60,000 nucleotides of DNA from Apostichopus japonicus (lineage: Eukaryota > Echinodermata > Holothuroidea > Aspidochirotida > Stichopodidae): assembly GCF_037975245.1 (NCBI RefSeq), contig NC_092577.1, positions 2,567,501 through 2,627,500 of the forward strand, written 5' to 3'. Position numbers and translations under genes: made by a program. Under the pieces are notes generated by a model, which saw only the letters and a list, made by a program, of their open reading frames with translations, ran no database searches and was not told where the DNA came from. Numbering within the stretch: the stretch's first letter is position 1; each line of letters begins with the position of its first letter. Shown here piece by piece: positions 13,201 to 25,501 of the stretch.

Positions 13201-14885
13201 GGTTCAAGAATATTGAAGCCATAGCACTGTTAACAACGGGATTAGCTGGATACGTTTTAATATCACGACACAAACACAAAAGATAATCCAGACATATGTT
13301 TTCCCTTTTATTTTGAGAGTTTTTCAAAACATTCAATCGTTAAATTTAATCCAGTGTTAATTGTCAATTATTAAGATAAACTGACCCCGTCCTATAAGAC
13401 GTGTTTAAAAATCCAAAATTGATTGTTCGCAATATTATAAACTTTCGGGTTACGTGTAAGAAAATAATAATAATAATAATTGTAACACGAAGAATTGCTC
13501 ATAGTTTTGCATTCAAGGCGAATAACTCTCCAGTGGTTAGGTTCGAAAGTCGTAAAGGTATATTCTGCACACTTCATCAACATCACACATGTATCAAGGT
13601 CAAAGAATCAATTCTTTTACGTCATAATTTTATTTGGTGTAAATGATGTAGGATCGCATAGGAACATAGGATGATTTCATTGGTCTATTTCAAATGGTAT
13701 GACGTCATAAAATTGATATTGTTAATGTCCAAGTTATATTGAGTATTAATTTCAAAAGTTATAATTTTTCGGGAAAAAAATAAATGTCATTTAGTCTGGT
13801 ATTAAATTAAAGAAACATCATCTCTTAATTGCACGTTTTGGGACGACTGGGCATTCAATACGGTACTTAATCACATATATTGAGAATTAACTATCTGAGG
13901 GCGTCCCGGATAATGACTTTATAGGGGAGTGACTAATACACCCTTACAAAAGAGATTTTGTGTTTCAATTGATTAAGTGTAGATCGCATAAGACATAACG
14001 TTGACAGATTTCACCGTGATTAACAGATTGTATCCATTACTCGAAAAAGTGATCATCGTAAACACTTTCAAAAAATATTTCTCATGTTTTCGAAAAACTA
14101 TGAGCAGTGGCTTGCGCAGATATAGGTTGGGGGGGGGGGGGGTGAGGGCCACAACCCTACCTCCCATCATCAGTCGGGAATAGAAAGCTCGCTTTGGGGG
14201 AAAAGATTCGGTAGAGAGAGTTTTTTGTTAACATTCAGCCGGGGAAACCTTTAGACCACTGTAAGGGTGGATACGATCAACATATGCAACTTCTTACAAC
14301 ATCTTATATTTATTAGCACCAGCTTACATTTAGAGCTAGTAGTATATACTAATATATGGTTTAAATATGCCTCAGATTACACCAGTGGACGTCTTTTAAC
14401 TTTTAAGAGAGAGGTGAGGTGAGGAAGGCGAGGGACATGGAAGTCGCCTTCTTGATCCCAGGGACACAGCCCTTGTTTTTTCTTCAAATCCTTGATTTTT
14501 CCCTGGACCTTTCATGAAGCTTTAGCTACTCTTCCTAAAATTAGTCGGGGTCAATTTAGATTTCCCGCCAACCACCCCCCTCCCCTGAGTCCCCTCCCCG
14601 CATCCAAAACTTTGAAATCGTATCCACGTCACTGATTAAGAGTGGACATCTTATCAGTCTTCTACGCGGGGAATTTGATAGGGGTTTTATCTGAGTGAAT
14701 ATAAAAAATAATTGAATAGGCTATATAATGTTGTATACAGACCATTTATGAAACACAAGAAACTACTGTCCTTTGTATCAGCATTGTATGATATAGTTAT
14801 GCTAATTCATAAATGGATAGCGATATTTGCCAGCCAATTTTTAACCAATTGTAATAACAAGGAGAGCGTGTATAATCGGAATTTG

Positions 14886-15115
14886 CTGGGTCGGATCCAG
14901 GATTTTAGAAAGGAAGGAGAGGATATGCCCACGGGGTCGTTCAACCCGACGCATAATTAGGAAGACTCGGAGGGGGTCTGGGGTTCCTCTCCCAGAAAAC
15001 AAAAGTAGACTTGAAATGGTGAAGTCTGAGGCATATTTAGGCTATTAATTAGGTATATAATTAAGATCTAAAAATAAGTCTGTGCTTATGACTACTTTTA
15101 TTTTGGGTGTTAAGA
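14886..15115 (+). mobile_element. GGATCCAGG-type element fragment
   Basis: It begins CGGATCCAGGATTTTAG and continues with CTGGGGTTCCTCTCCCAGAA and CTGAGGCATATTTAGGCTA. Parts of this text recur at 19845, 21862, 23035, 26047, 33300 and 34000, defining an interspersed non-coding DNA family. Better-preserved copies begin CAGRGGCGGATC, which resembles hAT-type ends. There is no coding capacity. Confidence 0.6.
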
Positions 15116-15160
15116 AAAAGGGTGGACCTACACATTAAATATAATTCTGCCTTCAGAAAT

Positions 15161-15236
15161 GTCACACCGTCACACTGTCACATCGTCACATCGTCACACC
15201 GTCACACCGTCACACCGTCACACCGTCACACCGTCC
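15161..15236. repeat. 8-bp tandem repeat (GTCACACC)n
   Basis: About nine tandem units of GTCACACC, with GTCACATC and GTCACACT variants near the start. The array is short and non-coding. Confidence 0.9.
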
Positions 15237-15472
15237 TTGTTATAGGGTGATTTTAAGCGTCAAGAGGTAGCTTTACACGTTATCTATATATGATATTGTC
15301 ACTGACAAAAGCTCAAAGGTGTAGGGATTAACGACTACATACGGTATATCCTAGCAGAATCTTGGCATTGTTGCTTAGGTATGATACGATGGGTTTGGCT
15401 TATAATGTCCTGAATAAATACATGCCGTTAAAGTTCCATTTAGAATTGTTACTATTAAATTAACTTAATTAT

Positions 15473-15970
15473 TCATGTGTGCATAGCACAGGAAAATATC
15501 GGTGAATATATATTAGAGAAAGACATTTTATTGACATTAGCTTCTAAATGCGTCATTAAGTCTGAATGTGATCGACCGCTTTTGCACTTTCTAGCAAAAT
15601 CTTGGGTGACCAATGTGAAGACCTTAAAGATAAATTGACGTTTACAAATAGCTCCCTCAGTTTTACACTTTCTCGTCGGCGCAACTGCATACAAATAAAT
15701 ACAGTTGTTTACCACAGTTGCTTTGAAGCCGTTTCCGCCATAGTCGATTAACCACCTGTTAATGCAATTCTGCCTTCGATTAAGCCATATTTCCAAGTAG
15801 TGGGCAACTGTTGGTTTCACACGGACATCATCATTACAAATACATTGAAAGCCTTCGTCATATAAAAATAAGATATTGGTGATATTGATGCATGGTATAC
15901 CTATTGTTTTCATACAAAATAGTCTTAAAACAATTGTACTCATTCTAAGGGCGAATCGAATTGTACTCAA
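15473..15970 (-). CDS. Uncharacterised 165-codon ORF, Cys-rich
   Basis: This is the longest open frame in the window that is not made of a repeat. It is unbroken from an ATG at 15970 to a TGA at 15475-15473. The predicted protein has ten cysteines, including the pair in FQCICNDD, and a central stretch reading RWLIDYGGNGFKATVVNN. I do not recognise a family. There is no clear signal peptide and no nearby exon that could be joined to it. For sequence this AT-rich, an open frame of this length is uncommon but not impossible by chance. It could be a single exon of a real gene, a decayed transposon gene, or noise. Confidence 0.25.
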   Translation of the reverse strand: MSTIRFALRMSTIVLRLFCMKTIGIPCINITNILFLYDEGFQCICNDDVRVKPTVAHYLEIWLNRRQNCINRWLIDYGGNGFKATVVNNCIYLYAVAPTRKCKTEGAICKRQFIFKVFTLVTQDFARKCKSGRSHSDLMTHLEANVNKMSFSNIYSPIFSCAMHT

Positions 15971-17272
<1,302 letters not shown>

Positions 17273-19058
17273 TCTCTCTCATGTGGCCAGATTTCACTCG
17301 TTTGCTACGATGCTGTCTAAATATATTAATACAGACCACGAAGTTCTTCATCGTTAGCAGTGCATGAAGAGATTATTAATTAATAACGTAACCTATACAT
17401 CAATTCCTCAATATATAGGCATACTATATACTGCAGTGTAACAAACACCTTTAATCTGCGAATCAAAGGATTTGTCACACCACCTGTAGCACTTAAAGGG
17501 ATATCATAATGTTGGTAGACGATGTCAAACTTATATTGAAGAGGAAAATATTCCAAGCCGTTAAACGAAATCTCCATCTAACTTTACCTTCATATATCTT
17601 GTCCCGGCATAATTTGAGGTATGAATGATTGAATGTAGCCTATTTCGACTGGTTAAACATTTCTTTTCACCAAGAACTGGATCACAGTGGGCGTCCTGCG
17701 ATGTCATCAGGGTTGTTATTCATGACGTGGCGGTGGTGGTGGTGGTGGGGGGGGGGGGGTGGGGTTCTAAGGGGACGGGCTAAAAACGTGGAGGGCAATG
17801 AGATTGCAAAATGGTGCTATAGTTTGCAAATTTTGAAACAATGTTGAATAATTTTCGGCTGTTAAGACATACTTTACAAACAAGTATACAATTCAGATTA
17901 TAATATACCGGTATTATATCGCGGGTATAATATACTGGTATAATATACCACGGGCTTGCATGGAAAGACCTATTATAGATTAAACTGAAACGTTACACCG
18001 GATGTTATCCCACGTGACCTATAATCTTCTACCTATCCATACCCGCCTGATTTACCCAGAATCCAATCAATTAGCCACTACCCTAACCTTTAATCCGTCT
18101 ATCCGGGTAATCTGTTTTCAAATATTAATCATATCATACCCTTCATTGATCCCGCCAAGTTGTCCTGATATATCCACGAGAAGATCCTGTACATCATATG
18201 TCAAATACGTTACATCTAATTGGAAGTTATAACTGATCGTGTCCGACAAGCCTTTAATTTGTAGAACAACGTTTTTTCGATCATCACTAAACAACTTCAT
18301 TTGAATTAATCGTGTCGTGATTTGGTTGCTTTTTGCCATGATTTTATGAACAGTATTTTGTTATACAGACGGTGCAGTTTGGTGTGCAAGTGTTTCTTCT
18401 ATACACTGCTATTGAATCATAGAAGTTTTTTTGCTTCTTGCCGTCGGTCAATCATTTATTTACAGGACGATTTTAGTGTCGTGCGCAAAAGTTATTTCAG
18501 AGTTTTTTTACAGAGTTGCCCTTATCATTTTAACACTACCGTCATTTTTGTATCTAATGTTTACATCGCCGTTGAAGTCCAAGAAGGATAACGATCATAT
18601 TACATTGGTATATGCAATAAGCACCATTGTACTCATTACAGAACAGAAAGAGAAAAGAAAACAAAAACAGGTTACGAAATTATCATGAAAGGTAAGCTCT
18701 TGATTTTTACTCTAATCTCAATCTTTACGTAATATATTTTTGGCTTTCTTTCTGTCTCCGTGAAGATGGTATAGAAGCGATAAGGATAAGGTGAGTTTGA
18801 TACCGGTAATGCATATTGTAAAACATTCTTGCAAATTCAAATTGACTTTTTGTATGGGTCACATGGCCGTGTAAGATTACAATAGTAGAGTGTACAAGGC
18901 TATAAAAGCGATTATATATAGGCTATCGTATACGGTAGCCTACCCACGAAATAATAATAAAAGTAAGAACGAAAGGAAATCGGCAAACTTATATATGGGT
19001 CTCCTTTTATTGGTGGTACAGACGTTTATCTTCACGTAAAGACATTCCTCTATTCAAC
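17273..19058. other. No confident gene
   Basis: This contains a GGT/poly-G stretch (17730-17762) and an imperfect AT-rich palindrome around 17898-17950 built on TATACCGGTATTATA. At 18685-18691 an ATG with A at -3 is followed by a consensus donor (AAAG|GTAAGC); see the first-exon finding. Several short frames between 18000 and 18690 have no recognisable domain. Confidence 0.4.
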
Positions 19059-19059
19059 A

Positions 19060-19129
19060 TGAAAAACACATTTATTCATGTGCTGTTATATTTAGTCATG
19101 TGTAGTCACATTACTTATATTTATATATA

Positions 19130-19205
<76 letters not shown>

Positions 19206-19446
19206 ATTGAAATTGTAATTAGTTGGAAAATATATACATATATATCTATATAGTTATGTGGAGTCACATTTATTCATATGTAGTCATATATGTAGCCATG
19301 CATGTGGAGCAACATTTATAAGTGTGTAGTGATAGGGATATATGTAGTCACATTAAGTCATATGCAGGCATGCATGTAGTCTTCTGTAGTCGCAAAATCC
19401 ATATTCTGGCATGTGTAGTCATGCAGAGTCATATCTAGTCGTATGA
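19060..19446. repeat. Degenerate GTAGTCA repeat around a (TA)n tract
   Basis: The word ATGTAGTCAT and close variants (GTGTAGTCACAT, GCATGTAGTC, CAGAGTCATAT) recur every 10 to 25 bp on both sides of a TA/TAGA microsatellite at about 19121-19203. It looks like a decayed minisatellite that spawned or was invaded by the TA tract. Confidence 0.7.
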
Positions 19447-19844
19447 AAGTTTTCGGCCCTCTCCATTGGTCAATCAGGTCACATGATCGACGCAAATATT
19501 ATATTGATATAATGGTATTAATATACATAGTTTTGTTACTGAAGGCACGGTGAATGTCAAGGGTTGGTATATATCCGTGAAGCACATCCATTCGTTTGAC
19601 TGATGTGGCTTTTACTTTGAATGGATAAGAAACAATTCCTCTCGGGGGGTTAATTATGGTACTGAATGCAACCTGCATTAATTTCCCTGTTTTCAATGGT
19701 CTATCACATACGAAATCAATAATTATTACTGACTTTGTTTTTCTGTATAAAAGTCATGCCGTTTGAGTTTAGAATTAAAGGAATGTGGTGTATAAAAACA
19801 CATCTTAATTTAGTACGTAATATTTTTTAATTAAATGAGATTAA

Positions 19845-19965
19845 GAAGGGGGGGGGGGGGGAGCGTCAATGATCAGAATAATATACAGGGTCGACTCATA
19901 GGAACGGGGTCTAGGGTTCCTCTCCCAGAAAAAAAACACCCATTAGATTTGAAATGGTTCCTCGG
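19845..19965 (+). mobile_element. GGATCCAGG-type element fragment
   Basis: This starts in a 14-base poly-G run and shares GGTTCCTCTCCCAGAAAA and TTGAAATGGT with the copy at 14886. It is truncated at both ends. Confidence 0.45.
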
Positions 19966-20220
19966 TCCCCTATCCAGGGAATTTCTTGGTCTACCTTTGA
20001 CCCTGCAGATGTTTGCTTCAAGTAGATTCGTCAAGAATCATATGAATTGGTTCGAAAATGAAACAATAACAACAACAGCACATCAAGTTCAACTAAGTCC
20101 TCATGGTTTTATCTCAATGTTGGATAAAATAGTTCATCCAGCCTATAACTAGCCAGCACAAACGAACAATAAATTGTAACCACACCGACCTGTTAACCAA
20201 AGACCGAAGGTTATATATGC

Positions 20221-20238
20221 TGACGTCAGATGACGTCA
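20221..20238. promoter_or_regulatory. Two CRE palindromes 10 bp apart
   Basis: TGACGTCA occurs at 20221-20228 and again at 20231-20238, exactly one helical turn apart. TGACGTCA is the consensus for CREB/ATF bZIP dimers. Whether anything binds here is unknown. No transcription start has been located nearby. Confidence 0.4.
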
Positions 20239-21861
20239 TATAATTCAAACCAAAGTATACAAATTTCAATATTTGGCTAAACGAATCGTCTTGGCCCTTC
20301 AGTTGTTACATTGATAAAGTACATTTTTTGAAAGAGGGGATAATGAAAGCTGAGACTTAAACGAAGCAAATTGTTATAACAACTCCCAGCTTAATATCTT
20401 GCGTCGTTGTTGAGATATAAAACATTACAGCCCCCTCCCCCTCACTTTGGATAAGTGCATTGCGCAATAAGATGTGACGTCATTCTTGCAGGTACTATAT
20501 ACACTAACAGCTGGTGTGTTGCTTTCTCTGTAATTGAAAATATTATACTGTATAACCTTGAAATATAATTTGATTGTGTGATGGGATGTTATTTTATGTT
20601 GGTAATGTGTGATTAGGTGACTTCATCATTAACTAAACAGTTATATCAATTATTATTATTATGTATAAGGGCCCTCATTGCAGCATCAGTTTAAACTAGT
20701 GCAACAAGACATAGAGACAGTTTGTTGTGTTACCCATGTATGTGTCAACACACACTATTAAGCAATGTACTAATCTGAATAAAAATAAATCAATTTCAAA
20801 AAGTTTAGTTCTCCGTAACGGATCGAGCGATGGAGATGGGAGTTGAATTCTATTTTAATTGCTCTGTGATATTATTATTATTATTTTTTTTTGAAGTTTT
20901 AGGCTTTGTTATCCCTTTAACGTGTCACCGTACTTTTCATTACATAAGCAGTTGGTGTACAAAAAATACAAGGTAATCATATAATAATAAAAAAGACAAA
21001 TAATAAATATAATAACAAAAAAATTAAAAACAGTAATATTCAGTGATAATGCACAGAATACTGACATTCACCATAAAACATGCATCAAAGAACGATGGTA
21101 TTTCATAGCCTAATCCATGTAAAACATTTTATGAAAGAAACGCTTGGTCAATTTTTCAATTTAGAAAAGCTTTCCCCGCACCCGGAGAGATGATTACCAC
21201 TAACTGTATCGACCCGTAGCGAGTAACGAGGCCTCATGGTAATGGTTTAAACAACGTACTTTGGGAAATTGTATTGCTTCAATTGAAGTCTATACAAAAA
21301 ATAGGGTAGGCCTATTTATTAGAGAGAAAAAAGGTAAACTTACAAAAACCTCGCTATATGCAAGTTCTAAATCAAGGAATATTCTTTTTCCTCTCTTAAT
21401 AGCTTTTATGATGACACTGACCAGGTTTAATATTAAAAAATAGGCAAATTTTGTCAATATTCCGTGGTTGAAATCGTTTTCCTAAGTGGTATAATGATTG
21501 CCATATTTCCGTTTGGCGAGGAGGAATAAAATTGATATCGAAATTTCGATGATTATTAAATTCGTATATTAGCTTACTTCTCATAAAGAGCCATCCCGAC
21601 AATCATGGTTTGTCAACGAATTCAAAAGTCTTGTTATGGAGAACAAATGTTAAAACAACCGATTCTGAGTCAATCCTCCATTTATTGTTTATTACAAAGC
21701 ACGAAGATTAGTGGGTAAAAAGATAGGTATTATTACCGTGTAAAACATCTCAATTTGCATTTGGAAGACACTTTCACTAATTAACATGGTATTTACTCAA
21801 GGTAGTATTGCAAGGGGTCGAAACCAAGTCACGTGTCTTTTAATTTGCACCGACTGTAATT

Positions 21862-22441
21862 CAGAGGCGGATCAAGGGTTGTAACCAAAACTACAGAATG
21901 AAATGCTTCCCGAAAGGAATATGAGGGCGGTATTGACGAACTTAGCATGCATAATGCATATACATGTGTGACCTGATTAATTCGCTTTGACTTAGGCTTT
22001 GAGTACAACGTTTTCTGTATGCTGCCGTATAAGACGAATCTAACCGTATAATAATAGTAGTAACCGACTTTACGACCCGCGTTGAAGTCATTGCCGACTT
22101 TGCAATCGGATATCCCACTCACAATTTTGAAAAGGTCTCTGAGAGTGACTCTATAGTTTCCCCTTTCGGCGAACCATAAAGGAGACATTATGGTTCTGTG
22201 GCCGTTGCTGAAGCCAACTACCGTATATATATTGCTCATCACCAGCCAAAAATAAAGGAAAGATAGATAGAAATGAGAAGGTGAATTCTGAGGCATATTT
22301 AAGCTATAATTTTCAATCTTAATTATAGGTTCACACGCAAGGTTGTGTTTTATACGTACTGTTATTTTTCTTGTGTGTTAAAACGGGGTGGGGTGGGGGT
22401 GGGAAGGGATGTGTACAACCCCAAATACCATGGATCCACAC
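21862..22441 (+). mobile_element. hAT-like MITE, CAGAGGCGGATC end
   Basis: The left end reads CAGAGGCGGATCAAGG. The right end, near 22432-22441, reads GGATCCACAC. The 8 bases just outside match at 7 of 8 positions (CTGTAATT on the left, CAGTAATT on the right), which suggests an 8-bp target duplication as made by hAT transposases. The interior shares CTGAGGCATATTTA and CACGCAAGGTTGTG with other family copies. A 155-codon minus-strand open frame inside resembles nothing I know and is probably incidental. Confidence 0.55.
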
Positions 22442-23034
22442 CAGTAATTTTAGTTAAAACCTCTTTTCTATGTTGGAGTTAACAGCAGTTAAAACGCAAA
22501 TAGAAAAACTATCAAAAATTGTATTTTTCAACTTTTAGTTGATTATTTGAATTACCTTTAGATATTCAAGCTAATAGAGTGAGTGAATGATATGTATTTG
22601 AAACGGTCATGCGTTGGCAAACCCACAACGATTAAAAGAAAAGCCATTCTAACCTCCACGGGGATTCCAACCATGGCCTTAAGCTTCTAATGCGAGGAAC
22701 GTTTATAACATTGTGGACATTGCCTATTTGTCCAGAGATGCGTACAATGAGATCTTCATTCCTCTGTAGTCCTCGGCACCTTTTCTCTATAGAGATCAAG
22801 CATGGTCATATACTTGCAACCCGTAATCACTTGCGAATCTTCAACTCATGGGAGACCCAGAATATCTCGGAAGAAGTAGCCCAGGAGACACGTACGTGGG
22901 TACCGAAATTATACCAGCAAAAATATCGGAGCATAAGAAAACTTCGAAAGTATAGACTGCTTGCGTGCAAAGTGCCCCTTACCGAGTACTTGATTTTAAG
23001 AAAACACTTACAGTATGTTTGAAGGTACTTTTAA

Positions 23035-23140
23035 GTATCAAAACAGTTACAAAAGGGGGAGGAGAGTGGGTGGGTGAGGCGGTGGGGTTGTGTGTTCCGG
23101 TACAGCGGTCCCCGTCCTTGGATCCGCCCCGTATTCTGAA
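23035..23140 (-). mobile_element. GGATCCGCC-type element end
   Basis: Read on the minus strand, this begins CGGGGCGGATCCAAGGACGG, the terminal signature of the family seen at 21862 and 26047, and runs into a C-rich stretch. Only one end is visible. Confidence 0.5.
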
Positions 23141-23868
23141 TGTGATCAAAATGTGCTAAGCAACCACCTGTAACATTTCTTGGACTGAAGGCCAGAACTA
23201 AATGTGTATATATATCATGCACAATTTATTCCGAGCCAAATGAATTATGACGTCATCGCAAGCACATCATATCACAGTGCGTACGGATGAAGTTGGGTGG
23301 AGGGAGATGTGGTACAATGTGAGATGACATGGTGTAGGGGTGTGCGTGTGGTGGTGGGGGGGGGAGGTTCATGTAGCCCATGCATGATATCAATCGTTGG
23401 ATTCACCAATTGCTAGTATTTTAATTTGCATATCTTCATTATTTATTCCAGTATTTGTACATGCTTTTCAACAAAAGGGCTCATTCAAAAATGATGCTTT
23501 CCCATTTCATTTTTCAACAGATTCGGGCGCTTTGTTTAGTCACAACTTTTAAAGTTTCAATGAAACAACACATTTTAATTAACAAAGGGTTATATTTTGC
23601 TTTACCAAAAGGAAATGGTAAGAGTGTACCGTACTTTTTTATTCTCAACATCTTTCAATCATAAATTAACAAGGTGATTATAATAACCTAATTCAGTACT
23701 TTGAAGGGCATCTATTTACCCGGAACGACATCAGATGCCATCTGCTGTAATTCACTGCCTGGCTTAACGGCCGGGTAAGACCAGTCGAAATAGTTTACAT
23801 TCAATTAAGACACATCTCGTGTTGAGATTTTGGGTTTCCAACTAATGTACATATTCATTGTAGGGCCC

Positions 23869-24101
23869 GTCTAAGTGCATCATACATAGCGTCTCAGTGC
23901 ATCGTACATAGCGTCGAAGTGCATCGTACATAGCGTCTAATTGCAACGTACACTGTGTCTTATTGAGCGTCCATAGCGTCTAATTGCGTCGTACAAAGCG
24001 TCTCAGTGCATCGCACGTAGCGTTTAATTACATCGTACACAGCGTCTAAGTGCATCGTTCGTAGCGTGTAATTACATCGTACAAAGCGTCTAAGTGGCAT
24101 C
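23869..24101. repeat. 22-bp tandem array
   Basis: About ten units of roughly GCGTCTAAGTGCATCGTACA-TA. Units vary at the AAG/CAG/AAT positions and in the last bases (ACATA, ACAAA, ACACA, ACGTA). It is GC-richer than its surroundings and not coding. Confidence 0.9.
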
Positions 24102-25256
24102 GAAAACCAGGTTGGATCCACAAAGAGAGAAATGAAATCTTCAATTTTCCTAAAACATGAGAATAAATCACATTCATCCCATATTACCCCGTCTATTGCG
24201 GCATGACAACTCTCAGGCTTGGGGAGTAGCTAATTTGATACAGTGTCCCTTATTATAATTTATCAATGTTGTTAAAATCCAGTGCGTAATCAGAAAGTCG
24301 CAAACCAGCTTACTTTTTTTCAATAAGGAACGTGTCGCACAAATGTAATATACCATTAGGGGTACAACCAGGTGGTCATCACCCCCCCCCCCCCACCACG
24401 GCACCTGAACTGGCTGTCGTCGTCTCGAACACTAGATTGGAACAAATTCAAACCCCACCCCCCTCCACCCACAAAAAATTAACAGTCATCAGGAGCGACC
24501 GAAAAGTTTAGAATGTTAAACATTCTAAACATTTTCAATTTATTTTTCATGACACTCCAAACTTTCTCCTGGCTTTCGTTTAGTGTTACAATTTAGAAAC
24601 ACATTTAATTTTAAGTCAAAACCGGATATTTATTTGCATAACTAACTATCGGTGTTGTAGATTATGTATATTTGGAATAACAACAAATGTTACAGGTGGC
24701 GGTATCTGTTCGGTCGCTTTTCATTATATTTTAGATCTTATCTTAATTATTTCCTTACTTTAATTCGGATTTCCCATGTATATCTACTATATCCTTCAAC
24801 CAGTCATCGGAACGAACTATTGTACGATTGTAATCGGTGACATATAGACCTTCTATGCGTTTTTTTTTATTCACGTACACAAACACACACACGCGCACGC
24901 ACACAAACGTACAGACTAACCAATCCATCCTTAATTCGAGTGATCCTTTAAGCATACAACATGCCATAACAACTCCCTGCTTTAAGTAACCATAGAATAT
25001 TGTGTGCTATCATCTTCACGCAAGCAAACTCTCTCGAATTCCTTTATGACTCGATTTTTAAGCAAAGTCATGATGCTTCAGTCTCGCTACTACTTTTTCT
25101 TCTATTTCTTACAAGTAAAAGGAAGAGAGGCACCCATTCGTTATTAAGTGTTATGGGTAACAACAACACGGTATCGTTAATGTTAGAGAAATGGAGAACG
25201 AGAGGAAAATTCATCTCCTAGTAAAGTATCTTCTTCATCTTCTCTGCCTCTCATAG
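24102..25256. other. Upstream flank of transporter exon 2
   Basis: This contains a poly-C run (about 24380-24393), a CA-rich stretch (24868-24908) and non-coding sequence. The last 30 bases form a strong pyrimidine tract ending TCTCATAG, read here as the acceptor of transporter exon 2. Open frames at 25000-25221 are in a different frame from that exon. Confidence 0.5.
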
Positions 25257-25501
25257 CTCCTGCTAACCAACAAACCACCATATATGGTATTGCAGACAGC
25301 GCCAGTGTGATATCGATTGAGGAGGAGGAGGAGCAGAATGAGGCGGAGAAAGAGGAGAAAGAGGAGTCTGAAGTAAAAGAGGATGGGTACCAAGCATCTT
25401 CACCATCTTGTCGTCAAGTGTGTACCTTCATCAGCCTGGCATTGGCCCTCATAATGGACAACGCCTCTTACTACATGAAAGAACCATTCTTCCCTGTCGT
25501 G
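25257..25501 (+). CDS. SLC18B1: Transporter exon 2: acidic N-terminus, helix 1
   Basis: The acceptor follows a long pyrimidine tract (CTCTCATAG) and the donor is GTCGTG|GTAAAC. The exon starts with two bases finishing a split codon, then encodes a polar, Glu-rich tail (ISIEEEEEQNEAEKEEKEES) and helix 1 (CTFISLALALIMDN). The frame has no Met before the helix and meets a stop at 25184, so translation must start in an exon further upstream. Confidence 0.85.

Noticed and set aside
14392-14635. Possible MITE with CAGTGGACGT and CACGTCACTG ends
   Set aside because: The flanking 8-mers do not match and the inverted similarity is too short to be convincing.
21829-22296. 155-codon minus-strand open frame
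   Set aside because: It lies inside a non-autonomous MITE copy and resembles no transposase or other known protein.
22690-23022. 110-codon plus-strand open frame
   Set aside because: No recognisable domain, no supporting splice sites, and it runs towards a transposon end at 23035.
23869-24101. Short regular repeats resembling a CRISPR array
   Set aside because: Units are directly adjacent with no unique spacers, there are no cas genes, and the genome is animal.
25000-25221. 73-codon frame just before transporter exon 2 as a possible first exon
   Set aside because: It is in a different frame, ends in a stop, and the exon 2 acceptor at 25257 follows it; no internal donor gives the required phase with good strength, apart from the weak one noted at 25156.
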